Positions 21,114 to 32,380 of a stretch of 64,000 nucleotides of DNA are shown piece after piece. The position numbers and the translations under genes are program-made. The notes beneath the pieces are model-generated. The model saw nothing but the letters and a program-made list of their open reading frames with translations. It did not search any database and was not told the origin of the DNA. This DNA is from Typha latifolia. Taxonomy: Eukaryota > Streptophyta > Magnoliopsida > Poales > Typhaceae. The stretch lies in the NCBI GenBank assembly GCA_019914945.1, contig CM034101.1, positions 7,513,188 to 7,577,187 of the forward strand, read 5' to 3'. The number at the start of each line of letters is the position of its first letter. Position 1 is the stretch's first letter.

Positions 21114-21654
21114 TTCTTATTGCATTAGGTGTTTATTTTTATTAAAATAAAATTCTTGTAGGTCGCGTTCGAACGCTCTTGGGAATGCCTGCATCAGGTT
21201 CACAAATACAAAGAACGCATATTGTGCGTTCGAACGCGGTCAGGCAAGTTCGAACGCCTGTGTTGGAATGCCTACACCGCGTTCGCACAGATAGAGATGG
21301 AGCATTTTGGGTGCGTTCGAACACGATCAGGCACGTTTGAACGTGATCGATTGGAATATTCTAGAATTAGGATTTTATATTGTTTTAAGACTTATTGGCT
21401 AGCCTTTATAAATATGTTGATGGAAGCCAACTTTTTTATGCTATTGGATTATTGATTTCTTGCCTCCGATCTTCTCTCTAGACTCTCTCCCTCCTCCTCT
21501 TCACCATCCTTCCACCTCTATAGTTTGCAAGGTTTCTCCTAACTTCAAATCTCCCTCGACTATCGAGCCACTTCTCTTATTTGGGATCTCGACCACTTCG
21601 TTCTCTTCGTCTATTTCCCTTAATCACATCCACCATCCACCTTCACCTCCATGT
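21114..21654 (+). mobile_element. Family A LTR, plus strand, partial
   Basis: Begins about 16 bp into the LTR (ttttcttattgcattaggtg) and includes the TTCGAA cluster (21170-21352) and a TATA-like ctttataaat near 21403-21412. It stops at 21654, where a SIRE-like LTR starts. The rest of this LTR was not found downstream. Confidence 0.78.
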
Positions 21655-22272
21655 TGTTAGGTTTTTAATTGTTGGCAATTGTGTATAAAATATTATAAGT
21701 ATATTTTTACATGTATATGAGCATTATATAAGTCTAGAAAATCTCTAGTTTGAAGACTTGCAAGATTATTGGAGAAAAGTTGTTGAGTTCACACCGCGTT
21801 CGAACGTGGTGCGTTTACAAACACATTCGAACGTGGGTACTTGCGTTCAAATAGACTGAGAGCTGCATTCACAAACGCGTTCGAACGCAGGTACATGCAT
21901 TCACACAGACCGAGAGCTACGTTCACAAACGCTTTCAAACGCAGGTACTTGTATTCACACAAACCGAGAGCTACGTTCACAAACGTGTTCGAACGTGGGT
22001 ACATGCATTCACACAAATCAATAGCAGCATTCACAAACGCGTACAAACACAACTTGAAAAGTTCAAGCTATCGCGTTCGAACGCACTTGGGCCGTTCGAA
22101 TGCACCTGAGATCAAGTCAGGCCGTTCGAACACACCCGAGCCGCGTTCGAACGCACCAACGAAGTTTGAAAATCTTGGACTTTCGTGAGTTCGGATAAGA
22201 CTTGGATTTGGCTCTATCTTGGAGATCATATATAAGGATTGTGATGCCCTAACTTTAGGGAGGTTGAAGAAG
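21655..22272 (+). mobile_element. SIRE-like copy 1: 5' LTR, 3'-truncated
   Basis: Starts TGTTAGGTTTTTAATTG. Contains a 53-bp-period TTCGAAC array (21795-22165) and TATATAAG near 22231. At about 22272 it jumps into gag, so the LTR end, primer-binding site and gag start are deleted. The 5-bp left flank is CATGT; no right partner could be tested. Confidence 0.85.
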
Positions 22273-23720
22273 TATGGTTAGTTGAAGTCTATAGATGAAT
22301 TTGTAAGGTTTGCCGTTTTGAACAGTTGGAGTCCACCAATGTACATGGTAAATGAAAAACTTATTGAGAAACCGATTGAGTCAGGTTATAGGACAGACTA
22401 TGAAAAAGTCGGATAGAATAGCAAAGCAATTAATGCAATTTTTAGTTGTGTTTCCTCGGAAGAATTTAGAAGAATTTCTAATTGTGAGATAGCAAAAGAA
22501 TCTTGGAAGATCTTAGAAATTACTCACGAAGGAACTATGGCGGTAAAACTTTTGAAACTTCAGAGGTTGACTACTAGTTTTGAAACTCTACGTATGGAGG
22601 AGAATGAGACATTTGATGAGTTCTATGCAAAGCTGAGTGTTATAGTCAACTCCAGTTTTAACCTAGGAGAGAAAATTCCTGAAAAATAGAATTGTCCGAA
22701 AGATCCTTAGATCTCTTCCAGAAAGGTTTTAGGCAAAAGTTACAGCTATTGAGGAAAGTAAGGACATCAACTCTATGAAAGTTGAACAATTGGTAGGAAA
22801 TCTACAACATTTGAGTCCAGTCATTCAAAACCGAGGAAGTCTAAAGGGATTGCCCTATCCACAGTTAAACAAAATATAGAGGAGTCTGATGATGAAGGTG
22901 ATTTAGATGTTGAGATGTTGGCTATGTTCGTCAAAAAGTTTAATAAATTCTTTTGGAAGCCAAACAAGTTGAATGCTGAAAAACTTGAGAAAAGCAAAGC
23001 CTTTGTGAAAATGAAGAATATTGTGAGTTCGAATACAAGTGTGAGCAACAACAATGTCAAACAGAAAAATAAGAATTCTGAGAATAAAGTTCGATATTTT
23101 CAATGTTCTGGTTTTGGACACATAGCACAAGAATGCCCTAATCGTCTTAAGAGGAAGGGTAAAGCTATGAAAGTTACTTGGGATGACTCAGATGAATCTG
23201 ATGATGATTCTGAAAAAGATGAAGAAAACTTTGTAGCTTTTGCCTCTTCTCTACTTAATATTGATTCTATTATTGATACTGATAGTATGGATGATCAGGA
23301 TATGTTATCAGCTGAGGAAGATGAATCTAAAATTCAAAAGGCATATAATGACCTGTACTTGGAGTCGTTTTAACTCAAGAAATACAATCTTAGACTACTT
23401 CAACGACTCAAGGTAATCGAATCAGAAAGAATTCAATTTGAGGAGAAGTACAAATTGGAACTTGAACGTGTCAAAAACCTTTCTAAACAACTTGACAATG
23501 CGAAAAATAAAATGAAGGCTGATGAAATTGAACTAGAGCGATTGCATAAGGAAGTGACATTTCTAAATGGTAAGAACAAACTTGACAAGATTCTAAAAGC
23601 TCAGATCTCTAGAAAAGACAGGTATGGTGTTGGATACACTAGGTATACAAAAGGAAGAATATCTGAAGTCATCAACCACATTTACAAAGCAATCCTAGAT
23701 GAATGCTTCTAAACTGAAGT
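22273..23720 (+). pseudogene. SIRE-like copy 1: gag
   Basis: Broken frames of a SIRE/Maximus-type gag. The UBN2-like capsid region has NSKAINAIFSCVSSEEF, then KLLKLQRLTTSFETLRMEE and ETFDEFYAKLS. An acidic region leads to a zinc knuckle (CSGFGHIAQEC) whose first cysteine is Tyr (YFQC), as in copy 2 but not in the copy at 46379. A WDDSDESDDDSEKDEENF acidic stretch and a coiled-coil-like segment follow (ELERVKNLSKQLDNAKNKM). Stops and a frameshift at about 22690 disable it. Confidence 0.85.
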
Positions 23721-23789
23721 TGAATCTACAAACTGGTGAATCTTCAATGGCACCAAAGGTAAACTTTAGTCACACTGCTCCACAAAAGG

Positions 23790-25280
23790 TGAGTAGAAAA
23801 GGTTTTGTTCCGACATGCTATCATTGCGGCATTCTAGGGCATATTCGACCTCATTACAAATTTTTGTAAAAACCTAGAAATGCTTTCATTTATGGGATGA
23901 AAACATAGGTCATATGGCTCAAGAAAAGTGATTTGAAATGTTATGTTGTGCATGCAGCCTTGAAAGCTTTAAATTCTGACTTGTGATATTTAGACAGTGG
24001 CTGTTCAAGACATATGTCGGGTGACAAGTTTTTATTTTCTAATCTCGAAAAACATGATGGGGGAGTTGTGACATTCGGAGATGGTAATTCATCCAAGGTA
24101 ATAGGTAAAGGAAAGGTAAGTTCTCCGGGGGTTCCTATTCTTGAAAATATTCTTTATGTTAAGGGCTTGAAAGTAAATCTACTAAGCATCAGTCAATTTT
24201 GTGATGAAGATTATGAGGTAAAATTCTCCAAAACTGATTGTACTATTCTATATCATGATGGTAATATTATATGTTATGGATCTAGAACATCTGATAATTG
24301 CTATATTGTTGGAATTTCATATAAATTGAAATGTAACAGTGCCTCTTTAGACATTGCAGATCTTTGGCATCAACGTCTTGGACATGTGAATCATAAGGAA
24401 TTATTTACGCTGTCCAAACAAGAAGTAGTAAGAGAAATACCTAAGATGAAAGAAATGTTAAAAATAGTGTGCGGTTCATGTCAAATTGGAAAACAAATTT
24501 GGAACTCACACAAGGAGGTAAATATAGCTACCACTGACCGTGTGCTACAATTAGTTCACATGGACTTGATGGGTCTAACAAAAACGGAAAGTATTGGAGG
24601 TAAACGCTACATATTCTTAATGGTCGATGATTACTCCAGATATACCTGGGTTGCCTTTCTACGTTAGAAGTCTGAAACCTTTGAAGTTTTTAAATCACTA
24701 TGCTTAAAATCGCAGAATAAAAAATCTACTACCCTGGTTAGGATTGGTTCTGATCATGGTAGAGAATTTGAAAATGAAATTTTTTCCATATTTTGCAATT
24801 CTCTTGGTATTCAACATGAATTTTCAGCTCCTATAACTCTACAATAGAACGGGATTGTGGAAAGAAAGAACCAAGTTGTGCAAGAAATAGCTAGGGTTAT
24901 GCTTCACACTAAAAAGGTTACTCAAAGGTTTTGGGCAGAGGCGGTCAATACAGTAGTATATATGATAAATCATGTTTATCTAAGACCAGGTACAAAAATG
25001 ACTACATATGAAATCTGGAAAGGTAAGAAACCTAGTGTTAAATATTTTCGAGTTTTTGTGTGATCGAGAATATTTTGACTAAATTTGACACTAGAAGTAG
25101 CGAAGGCATCTTCTTAGGGTATTCTAATAATATCAGAGCCTATAGAGTATTTAATCTTGACACTTCTACTATTATGGAATCTGCTAATGTTATGATAGAT
25201 GAATCCACGACTAATATAACTAAAGCTACTCCTATTTTTGTTTCTACAGATACATATGACGAAGAAATTGGAAATGAGCT
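23790..25280 (+). pseudogene. SIRE-like copy 1: second zinc finger, protease, integrase
   Basis: In order: a CCHC finger (CYHCGILGHIRPHY, last Cys mutated, about 23816-23866), protease with intact LDSGCSRHMSGDK (about 23994-24030), the pre-integrase motif DLWHQRLGHVNHKELF (about 24358-24405), and integrase with HMDLMGLTKTESIGGKRYIF, IGSDHGREFENE and NGIVERKNQ, carrying D, D and E. The C-terminal region SEGIFLGYSNNIRAYRVFN is at 25098-25155. Coding ends exactly where the next LTR begins; RT, RNase H and the polypurine tract are gone. Stops at 24667 and 24847 among others. Confidence 0.88.
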
Positions 25281-26281
25281 TGTTAGGTTTTTAATTGTTG
25301 GTAATTATGTACAAAATATTCTAAGTGTATTTTTACATGTATATGAGCTTTATACAAGTCTAGAATATCTCTGGTTTAAAGAATTGCAAGATTATTGGAG
25401 AAAAGCTGTTGAGTTCACACCGCATTCACAAACGCGTTCGAACGCGGTGCATTCACAAACACGTTCAAACGTGGGTACTGCGTTCACACAGACCGGGAGC
25501 TGTGTTCACAAACACGTTCGAACGCGGGTATTGTGTTCACACAAACTGAGAGCTGCATTCACAAATGCGTTCGAACGCGGGTACTGCGTTCACACAGACC
25601 GAGAGCTGCGTTCACAAACGCGTTCGAACGCAACTTGAAAAATTCAAGCTGTCGCATTCGAACGTATTCGGGCCAGTTCGAACGCACCTGAGATTAAGTT
25701 ATGTCGTTCGAACGCACTTGGGCCGCGTTTGAACGCACCAACGAAGTTTGAAAATATTGGATTCTCGTGAGTTCGGATAAGACTTGGATTTGGCTCTATC
25801 TTGGAGATCATATATAAGGATTGTGATGCCCTATCTCCAGGGTGGTGGAAGAAGCATTATTGAAGGAGACTTCTTGAGGCTACATCGGTTATTCAACTAT
25901 CAAGGTTCCACTCATCTACAAAACTTAATCTTTCGTCTTAAGGGCTATCTAGACGAAAGATCAATCTCGAGGGCTACTGAAGTTGGACTTCAATCACGAG
26001 AAGTAGTGAATCATGGGTTCTAGCGAGTAGGACTGAGAGGAACAAAGTCGTTTGGATCGACGGGTTATTTTGTGAGTCAGTCTTGTAACTGCTATTATTC
26101 TAGTGATTGGTTTTGATCCAAGTTTGGATCCGTGGTTTTTTCCAGTTTAGATTTTTCCACGTTAAAATCTTGGCGTTCATCTCTGCTTTCGTTCTTAATA
26201 TTTCTACGGACATTTACTTAAGCGAACAAGTGATATCATTGCCTAGTATTTAGATACATACTTGTGTCTAGGGGTTTTTCA
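25281..26281 (+). mobile_element. SIRE-like LTR shared by copies 1 and 2
   Basis: A 1001-bp LTR, TGTTAGGTTTTTAATTG to GGGGTTTTTCA. It has four 53-bp TTCGAA units (starts at 25452, 25505, 25558, 25611), one 44-bp GAGTTCGGATAAG-type unit, and TATATAAG near 25812-25819. It is the 3' LTR of copy 1 and the 5' LTR of copy 2; the primer-binding site follows at 26284. Confidence 0.9.
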
Positions 26282-27578
26282 ATTGGTATCAGAGCAGGTT
26301 CTCTCACCCTTAGAGAGAGATCAGATAGGCATGGATTTTCATAGAGATGGACCATCATCTATTAGACCTCCTATCCTAGATGGATCAAATTATGGATATT
26401 AGAAACCTAGTAGGAGAGCTTACTTGAAGTCTATAGATGAACGAGTATGGTTTGTAGTTGTGAACGGTTAGAGTCCACCATTGTACATGGTGGATGATAA
26501 ACTTGCTGATAAACCGATAGGTCAGATAATGAAAAAGTTGGATGGAATAGCAAGACAATAAATGTAATTTTTAGTTGTGTTTCCTCGGAGGAATTTATAA
26601 GAATTTTTACTTGTGAGATAGCAAAAGAAGCTTGGACGATCTTAGAAACTACTCATAAAGGAACTATTGCTGTAAAACTTTCAAAACTTCAGAGATTGAC
26701 TACTAGTTTTGAAACTCTACGTATGGAGGAGAATGAGACATTTGATGAGTTTTATGCAAAGCTGAGTGATATAGTCAACTCCAGTTTCAACCTAAGAGAG
26801 AAAATTTCTGAAAATAGAATTGTCCGTAAGATTCTTTGGTCCCTTCGAGAGAGGTTTCATGCGAAAGTTACAGCTATTGAGGAAAGTAAGGACATCAATT
26901 CTATGAAAGTTGAATAATTGGTAGAAAATCTACAAATATTTTAGTCCAGTCTTTCAAAACTGAGGAAGTCCAAAGGGATTGCCCTATCCACAGTTGAACA
27001 AATTTATAGAGGAGTCTGATGATGAAGGTGATTTAGATGTTGAGATGTTGGCTATGTTCATCAAAAAGTTTAATAAATTCTTTCGGAAGCCAAACAAGTT
27101 GAATGCTAAAAAACTTGAGAAAAGTAAAGCCTTTGTAAAAAAGAAAAATAATGTGAGTTCGAATACAGGTGTGAGCAACAACAGTGTCAAACAGAAAAAT
27201 AAGAATTCTACAAATAAAGTTCGATATTTTGAATGTTCTGGTTTTGGACACATAGCACAAGAATGCCCTAATTGCCTTAAGAAGAAGAGTAAAGCTATGA
27301 AAGTTACTTAGGATGACTCAAATGAATCTGATGATGATTCTAGAAAAGACGAAGAAAACTATGTAGCTTTTGCCTCTTCTCTACTTAATATTGATTATGT
27401 TGTTGATACTGATAGTACAGATGATCAGGATATGTTACCAGCTGAGGAAGATGACTCTGAAATTCAAAAGGCATATAATGACCTGTACTTGGAGTCGTTT
27501 AAACTCAAGAAAAATAATCTTAGACTACTTCAACGACTCAAGGTAATTGAACCAGCAAGAATTCAATTTGTGGAGAAA
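26282..27578 (+). pseudogene. SIRE-like copy 2: leader and gag, truncated
   Basis: Begins MDFHRDGPSSIRPPILDGS (26332 onward). Includes ETFDEFYAKLSDIVNSSFN (26738-26795), KKFNKFFRKPNKLNAKKLE, and a zinc knuckle with the same Cys-to-Tyr change (YFECSGFGHIAQEC). The acidic stretch and IQKAYNDLYLESFKLKK follow. Multiple stops. At about 27578 it passes without a boundary into family A gag, so the rest of this SIRE copy is absent. Confidence 0.85.
26284..26295 (+). promoter_or_regulatory. Primer-binding site of SIRE-like copy 2
   Basis: TGGTATCAGAGC, complementary to the initiator tRNA-Met 3' end, two bases after the LTR end. This is the normal position. Confidence 0.85.
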
Positions 27579-28233
27579 GGGTGATGGACATGCTCGAGGA
27601 TTTAGAAAGGGTGAACAACATACACAAAGGTTTAAACCTGAAACAAGGATCTTTCGTGAACCCGACAATGCTATTCAGGGGAGAACCACATGCTTGGACT
27701 TTCCAAAATTCTAAGGCGGTGATCCAATAGATTGGGTGTTTCAAGTTGAACAATTTTTTGAATGTCAAGGTACAACAGAAGATGTAAAAGTCTAGATGGC
27801 AAGCTTTCACCTCCAAGGAACGATATTGCATTGGTATAGATCGGTTATTCGCCGTGGTGGATTTACTAGATGGGCTGATTTTTGAAGGAGGATTACATGC
27901 AGATTTGGGATAACGACATATGAAAATTTTACTGTCACATTAAGCAAGATGGTTCAAAAGACGACCGTATTAGAGTACCAAGCTGAGTTTGAGAGAGTTA
28001 GTAGTCGTTGTGAGCCACCTTGTCCCGAACCGACATTAATGAGCACATTTATTTTTGGGCTACGAGATGAGATACAAGTGGTTGTTTGTGCTCTATATCC
28101 TACTACTCTTGAGGAGGCCTTTGAGAAGGCCGTGAGGATGGAACAAAATCATAGGGATCTAAAAATGGTAGCGAAAACCAATTGGGGTAACCGAGATGGG
28201 CGGCTACGAGTACTAGATCACAACCACATTTGA
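27579..28233 (+). pseudogene. Family A copy 4: gag capsid
   Basis: Starts inside gag with GDGHARGFRKGEQH, then TTCLDFPKF, GGDPIDWVFQVEQFF, SFHLQGTILHWYRSVI, and from 27949 an open run VQKTTVLEYQAEFERVSSRC with GLRDEIQVVV and EEAFEKAVRMEQNHRDLK. It aligns with the copy 2 gag and supplies the LQGTILHWYR segment that copy 2 lacks. No LTR, primer-binding site or gag start belongs to it. Stops at 27713, 27795 and 27884. Confidence 0.85.
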
Positions 28234-28935
28234 GACCTTCTTCCGATGTTAGAGGAGGCACAAGACCCCCCGATCAAACTATCAAACCTGCCCAGTTGGA
28301 GGAGCGAAAAGCGAAGGGCCTTTGTTTTCGATGTGATGAGTATTTCACCCCCGGTCATCGCTGTTCTAAACCGATCTCGAGTGTGATGCTTATCGACGGT
28401 ATTGAGGAGGATGATGAGGTTTTGATGATGGAGAGTGTCTATAGGAGGTCCATGAGGAGACCGTTGAGGAGGGCGTGGAGGAAGATATCCAAGCTAAAAT
28501 ATCGATGCATGCATATTCGGGTACTTCCGCGCCGAGGACGTTATGAGTAGACGGACTCGTTAGAAAGCATTGTGTGCACATCCTCATTAATTCGGGGAGT
28601 ACACACAACTTTCTAGATGAGAGGTTAGTGAGTAGATTGGGTTTGGATGCCGAACCGACCAAGGAATTTGATGTTACTATTGGAGATGGCATGAAGCTTA
28701 AGGCTAAGAGCTTGTGTTGCCGGGTCGGTATACGAGTGCAAGGACACAATATCATTGTAGACTTGTATCCATTGGCGCTACGAGCAGCAGACATTGTCCT
28801 TAGTGCTCAGTGGTTATAGAGTTTGGGACCCATCACATTTGATTTTCGAAGCATGTGGATGAAATTTAAACAAGGAAACAAAGATGTGTGGTTGAATGCT
28901 GTTCAGTCTTCACCGATTCCTACGATGTAGCCTAT
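28234..28935 (+). pseudogene. Family A copy 4: gag zinc knuckle and protease
   Basis: KGLCFRCDEYFTPGHRCSKP (28316-28375) is an intact zinc knuckle. After a frameshift, protease reads HILINSGSTHNFLDERLV (28575-28628). The catalytic D-T/S-G is N-S-G, a substitution that should abolish activity. FDVTIGDGMKLKA and AADIVLSAQWL match the copy 2 protease. A stop follows at 28819. Confidence 0.85.
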
Positions 28936-29695
28936 TATGGGGCTGCCTTGTGTGTATGATTTGGCCTATCTTCTTCAGTTAGGACAAGCAGGAGATCCTC
29001 AAAAGGTTGCATGTATGACCGCTCGGCCTATTCCTACTACTACCACCGGATTAAGAGGATTTTTAGGGCTGACCGGATATTATCGACGCTTCAACGCCAT
29101 ATATGGCAAGATCGCTGCTCTTCTCACTTCTTTGTTGAAGGACTCTTTTAGATAGACGGATGAAGCTACTTTAGCCTTTGAAAAATTGAAAACACCAATG
29201 ATGATGGCATCCGTTCTGGCGCTATCGGACTTCACCAAAGAGTTCATTGTGGAATGTGATGCGTTGAGTGTTGGCATAGGAGCTGTACTTATGCAAGGAG
29301 GACATCTCATAGCCTTTCTTAGTAAAGCTTTGTCACAAAAGACTCAGCAATTATTGACTTATGAGAGAGAGATGTTGGCAATTCTGCATGCCGTGACAAA
29401 GTGGAGGCCTTTTTTGATCAGTAGATGATTTATTATCCGAACCGATCAAAGGAGCCTTCCATACTTTATGGGACAATGCATACACACTCCGGCACAACAG
29501 CGGTGGGTCACAAAATTGCTGAGATATGATTATGAAATCCAATACAAGAAGAGAACGGAAAATAGAGCGGCGGTTGCACTATCGCGCCAACTCGATACCG
29601 CTGAGCTTGCAGCCTATTCATCTCCTACCTTTCCCTTCCTTGACGAGCTAAGGGATGCATGTATATCTGACCTAGATATTTTGAGATTGTTGTAG
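28936..29695 (+). pseudogene. Family A copy 4: RT end and RNase H
   Basis: The protease-RT linker (CVYDLAYLLQLGQAGD, 28951-28998) is joined within 40 bp to the RT C-terminal PTTTTGLRGFLGLTGYYRRF (29032-29091). Essentially the whole RT including its catalytic site is deleted. RNase H follows: SDFTKEFIVECDALSVGIG, GAVLMQGGHLIAFLSKALSQ, LLTYEREMLAILHAVTKWR, then TNRAAV-like [14 protein letters not shown] near 29550-29590. Stops at 29153 and 29426. Confidence 0.87.
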
Positions 29696-30347
29696 GAGGT
29701 GATGGATGATTCAGAGTGCCATCCAGAGTTAGAAAATCGAGGTGGTTTACTGCTGGACCGCGGATGCATTCGAGTGCCCGCAAATGATGGATTGCGGCAG
29801 AAATTGTTGGAGCACTTCCACCATACTCCAAAGGCTGGTCATGAGAGTGTCTTGAGGACTTATATGAGGATATCTTAGAGTTGCACATGGCCAGGATTGA
29901 GGTGGGATGTAAGGAGTTTTGTCCGTGCTTATAAAATCTCTCAAAGGGCTAAAGCAACCACATTGAAACTGGTCGGATTACTTTAGCCTTTACCTATACC
30001 AGACCGTGCTTGGGAGGGCATTTCTATGGATTTCATAGACCGGACCATGCTTGGGAGGACATTTCTATGGATTTCATAGAGGGTTTTCGTTGGTACATGG
30101 TTATTCTATTATCTTTGTGGTGGTTGACAGATTGAGCAAGTATGTGCACTTTTCAGCATTATCACATTCGTTTTCAGCCAAGTCGGTGGCTGAAAATTTT
30201 GTTAGAGATGTTAGCTCAGTTATATGGCATGCCACACACGATTGTCTCGTATCGTGATCGTGTATTTATGAGTGACTTTTGGACTGAATTTTTTAGATTG
30301 TTGGGGGACTCGACTGATCTTCAGTTCAACCTACCATCCATAGATAG
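29696..30347 (+). pseudogene. Family A copy 4: integrase N-terminal half
   Basis: Zinc-binding region (LLEHFHHTPKAGHESVL, 29808-29858) and start of the core (MDFIEGF, VVVDRLSKYVHFSALSH, TIVSYRDRVFMSDFW). The second catalytic aspartate context VSDRD has become VSYRD. A 41-bp tandem duplication at 30007-30088 repeats the SMDFI region and shifts the frame. Truncated at 30347 by a Tekay-type LTR. Confidence 0.83.
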
Positions 30348-32040
30348 AGTTATATCCCCGCCTCACAATCATATTCTTCTATCATCATAATCTAGTCCTA
30401 ACTATGCAGTATAACTACCTGAATGCCACACAGGCTTCCCGACCTCAGGTGTAGGCCGCTAATAGTATAGTTATATAAGATACACTCTACCCTTAACCCT
30501 AGGCTGAGTGAGTAAGGGTACTGTATAGTCAGAATTCGACTACTAATAATAGGTGGAAGTGGTGCAGTGTCTATGAGTGTGTAAAGCATGTTATAGTCAT
30601 CATGATCATTACATTCTATATTCACAGCAATCATACATCTATGCAATAGTATACCATACAGGACACATGTAAAGCATTATCTCACTAATGTTTATGCTAC
30701 ATTAATATTCTCATAATGTTATGATAAGCAAGTTATCAATAACCACATATGCAAGGATATAATATGGTGTACTAACTGCATGCATTAATACTGGCATTTC
30801 CTACAGTATCATGACAGGTATAATGACTGTAATTATGTTATTCTAGATTTGTATAACTCTACTCGCTTGGGGGGGTGTCTCCACAGTATGGTAAAACTCG
30901 TCAGTTAGCCGGCTCCTCCGGAAGCCCAAAATCCTCCTCACGCGGTGTCAATCCTATTAAGTCATGCAAGTAAGCCATACATAAGATTAGGGAACTAATA
31001 GAATTAATTATCTTATTAGCGTATTTATGGTTGGCAATTACATGAGTCAAGGGTCTCCTAGGGCGAGTCTTATGTTATCCTAAAATTCACATGATACTAA
31101 ATTATCATTACGAGGGATCAGGCTAATTAAATCAGGTGAAAAAGATAAATAGGGTTATAGGGTCCAAATGGCCCCAAATGGGCTAGACTAGAGGCAATGG
31201 GTAGGCTCCAACCCAACCCAAAAAGCAAAAGGGCCTTGGTGGGCTGGGTGCCCAGCCACAACCCATCAAGGTTGGGATAGTGGGCTGCAGACTGCAGCCC
31301 ACCCAACATTGGGCTAATGGGCTGCAGCCTGCAGCCCACTCGAGTCTAGGTGGGCTGCGGCCTCAGCCCAACCCAGACCGAGCTGGTGGGCTGCGGTCTG
31401 CAGCCCACCCGAGTCTAGGTGGGCTGCGGTCTGCAGCCCACCCGAGTCTAGGTGGGCTGCGGCCTGCAGCCCACCCGAGTCCAAGACCAGGTGGGTTGCG
31501 GCCTGCAGCCCACCCGAAACCACACCAGGTGGGCTGCGGCCTGCAGCCCACCAACACCCATCTCCCACCCCCATTTCTTTCGGGGGAGGGAGACAGAAGG
31601 GAGGCGGAAAGCCCAAGGGGCTGCGATGCTGGCGGCGCGGCACGAGGCCGACGGTGCCGACAGCACAGCACGGGGACGGCGGCGGCGCAGCACGAGGCCG
31701 AGGAGGGGAAGAAAAAGGTGAGAAAGGAAGGAGGGGAGGAGGGCTTACCGGAGGAGGGGGGGCAAGCTTGAAGGCTCTCGGTCCGGGCTCCGTCGGCACC
31801 GGCGTCGGCAACCCGAGAGAGAGAAGAGGAAGAGGGGTAGTGAGGTGGAGAAGAGAATGAAGGGGGCTGCGGGATGGCTGCGGTGAGGGGGAAGAGATGA
31901 GGGAGATGGGGAAGGTGGCGTGCACGACAAAGGAGAGGGAAGAAGAAGGAGAAGGGAGGATGGGGTGCGCAGGCTTCCGTGACGCACGCGCTCGGCGCGT
32001 GCGTCGGGATTTTTTCTTTTTTTTTTGTTGGGGTGTTACA
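30348..32040 (-). mobile_element. Tekay-type LTR (family C), minus orientation
   Basis: Read on minus, the LTR begins TGTAACACCCC at 32040 and ends near 30348 in a GGCGGGGATATAACT, a decayed version of a GGCGTTACA-like end. It matches the plus-strand LTR downstream of the Tekay chromodomain (52511-54920): shared blocks include the gtgcacgccacc region, the ggagccggct block, and the reverse of 30400-30540. It contains a GC-rich hairpin minisatellite (31281-31551). Flanks GATAG and GTAAC do not match, so no target duplication is confirmed. Confidence 0.72.
31281..31551. repeat. 33-39-bp hairpin minisatellite in the Tekay-type LTR
   Basis: Eight units start at 31281, 31318, 31351, 31387, 31420, 31453, 31492 and 31530. 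Each contains TGGGCTGC, a short spacer and GCAGCCCA, a perfect 8-bp inverted repeat in most units, separated by about 12-18 bp of CCGAGTCTAGG-like spacer. The array gives rise to overlapping open frames on both strands with an 11-residue repeat. These are by-products of composition, not genes. Confidence 0.85.
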
Positions 32041-32380
32041 GTAACAGAGTTGTCGGCAAGAGGTTGGTCGCTAGTTGGCTAGTAGCGGCCGAGCCCCTCC
32101 CCGTCGGCCCGGTTCCCTCCCTTCCCTCCCCTCCTCTCTTTCTTCTCTTCTTCTCTTCTTCTTTCTTCTTGTTTTCTTCTTCTTCCTTAGCTGCTTCTCC
32201 TCTTTTTTTTCTGCAATAGTGTTGGGCTAGTAATCCTTATTTTTATTTTATTATTTATTTATTTAGGTATTTCTTTCTTAATTAATACAAATAGATCTAT
32301 ACATTAATTATTTTAATAATAATATATATTCATCAATATGATTATTATTAATTATAATTAATTAATGATTAATTAGGTTA
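32041..32380. other. Pyrimidine-rich then AT-rich spacer
   Basis: Begins immediately after a tgttacagtaaca palindrome at the LTR junction (32034-32046). 32090-32215 is a C/T-rich tract; 32240-32380 is almost pure A/T. No gene. Confidence 0.5.

Noticed and set aside
21789..22188. Possible repeat protein on both strands
   Set aside because: It is the 53-bp TTCGAA LTR array; open frames are explained by the stop-free unit.
31280..31925. Long overlapping open frames on both strands (up to 203 codons)
   Set aside because: They coincide with the GC-rich hairpin repeat and the GC-rich LTR edge. Translations are low-complexity repeats (SLGGLRPAAH-like) with no domain.
30348..32040. Solo LTR with target duplication
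   Set aside because: Flanks GATAG and GTAAC do not match, so the element's integrity could not be confirmed.
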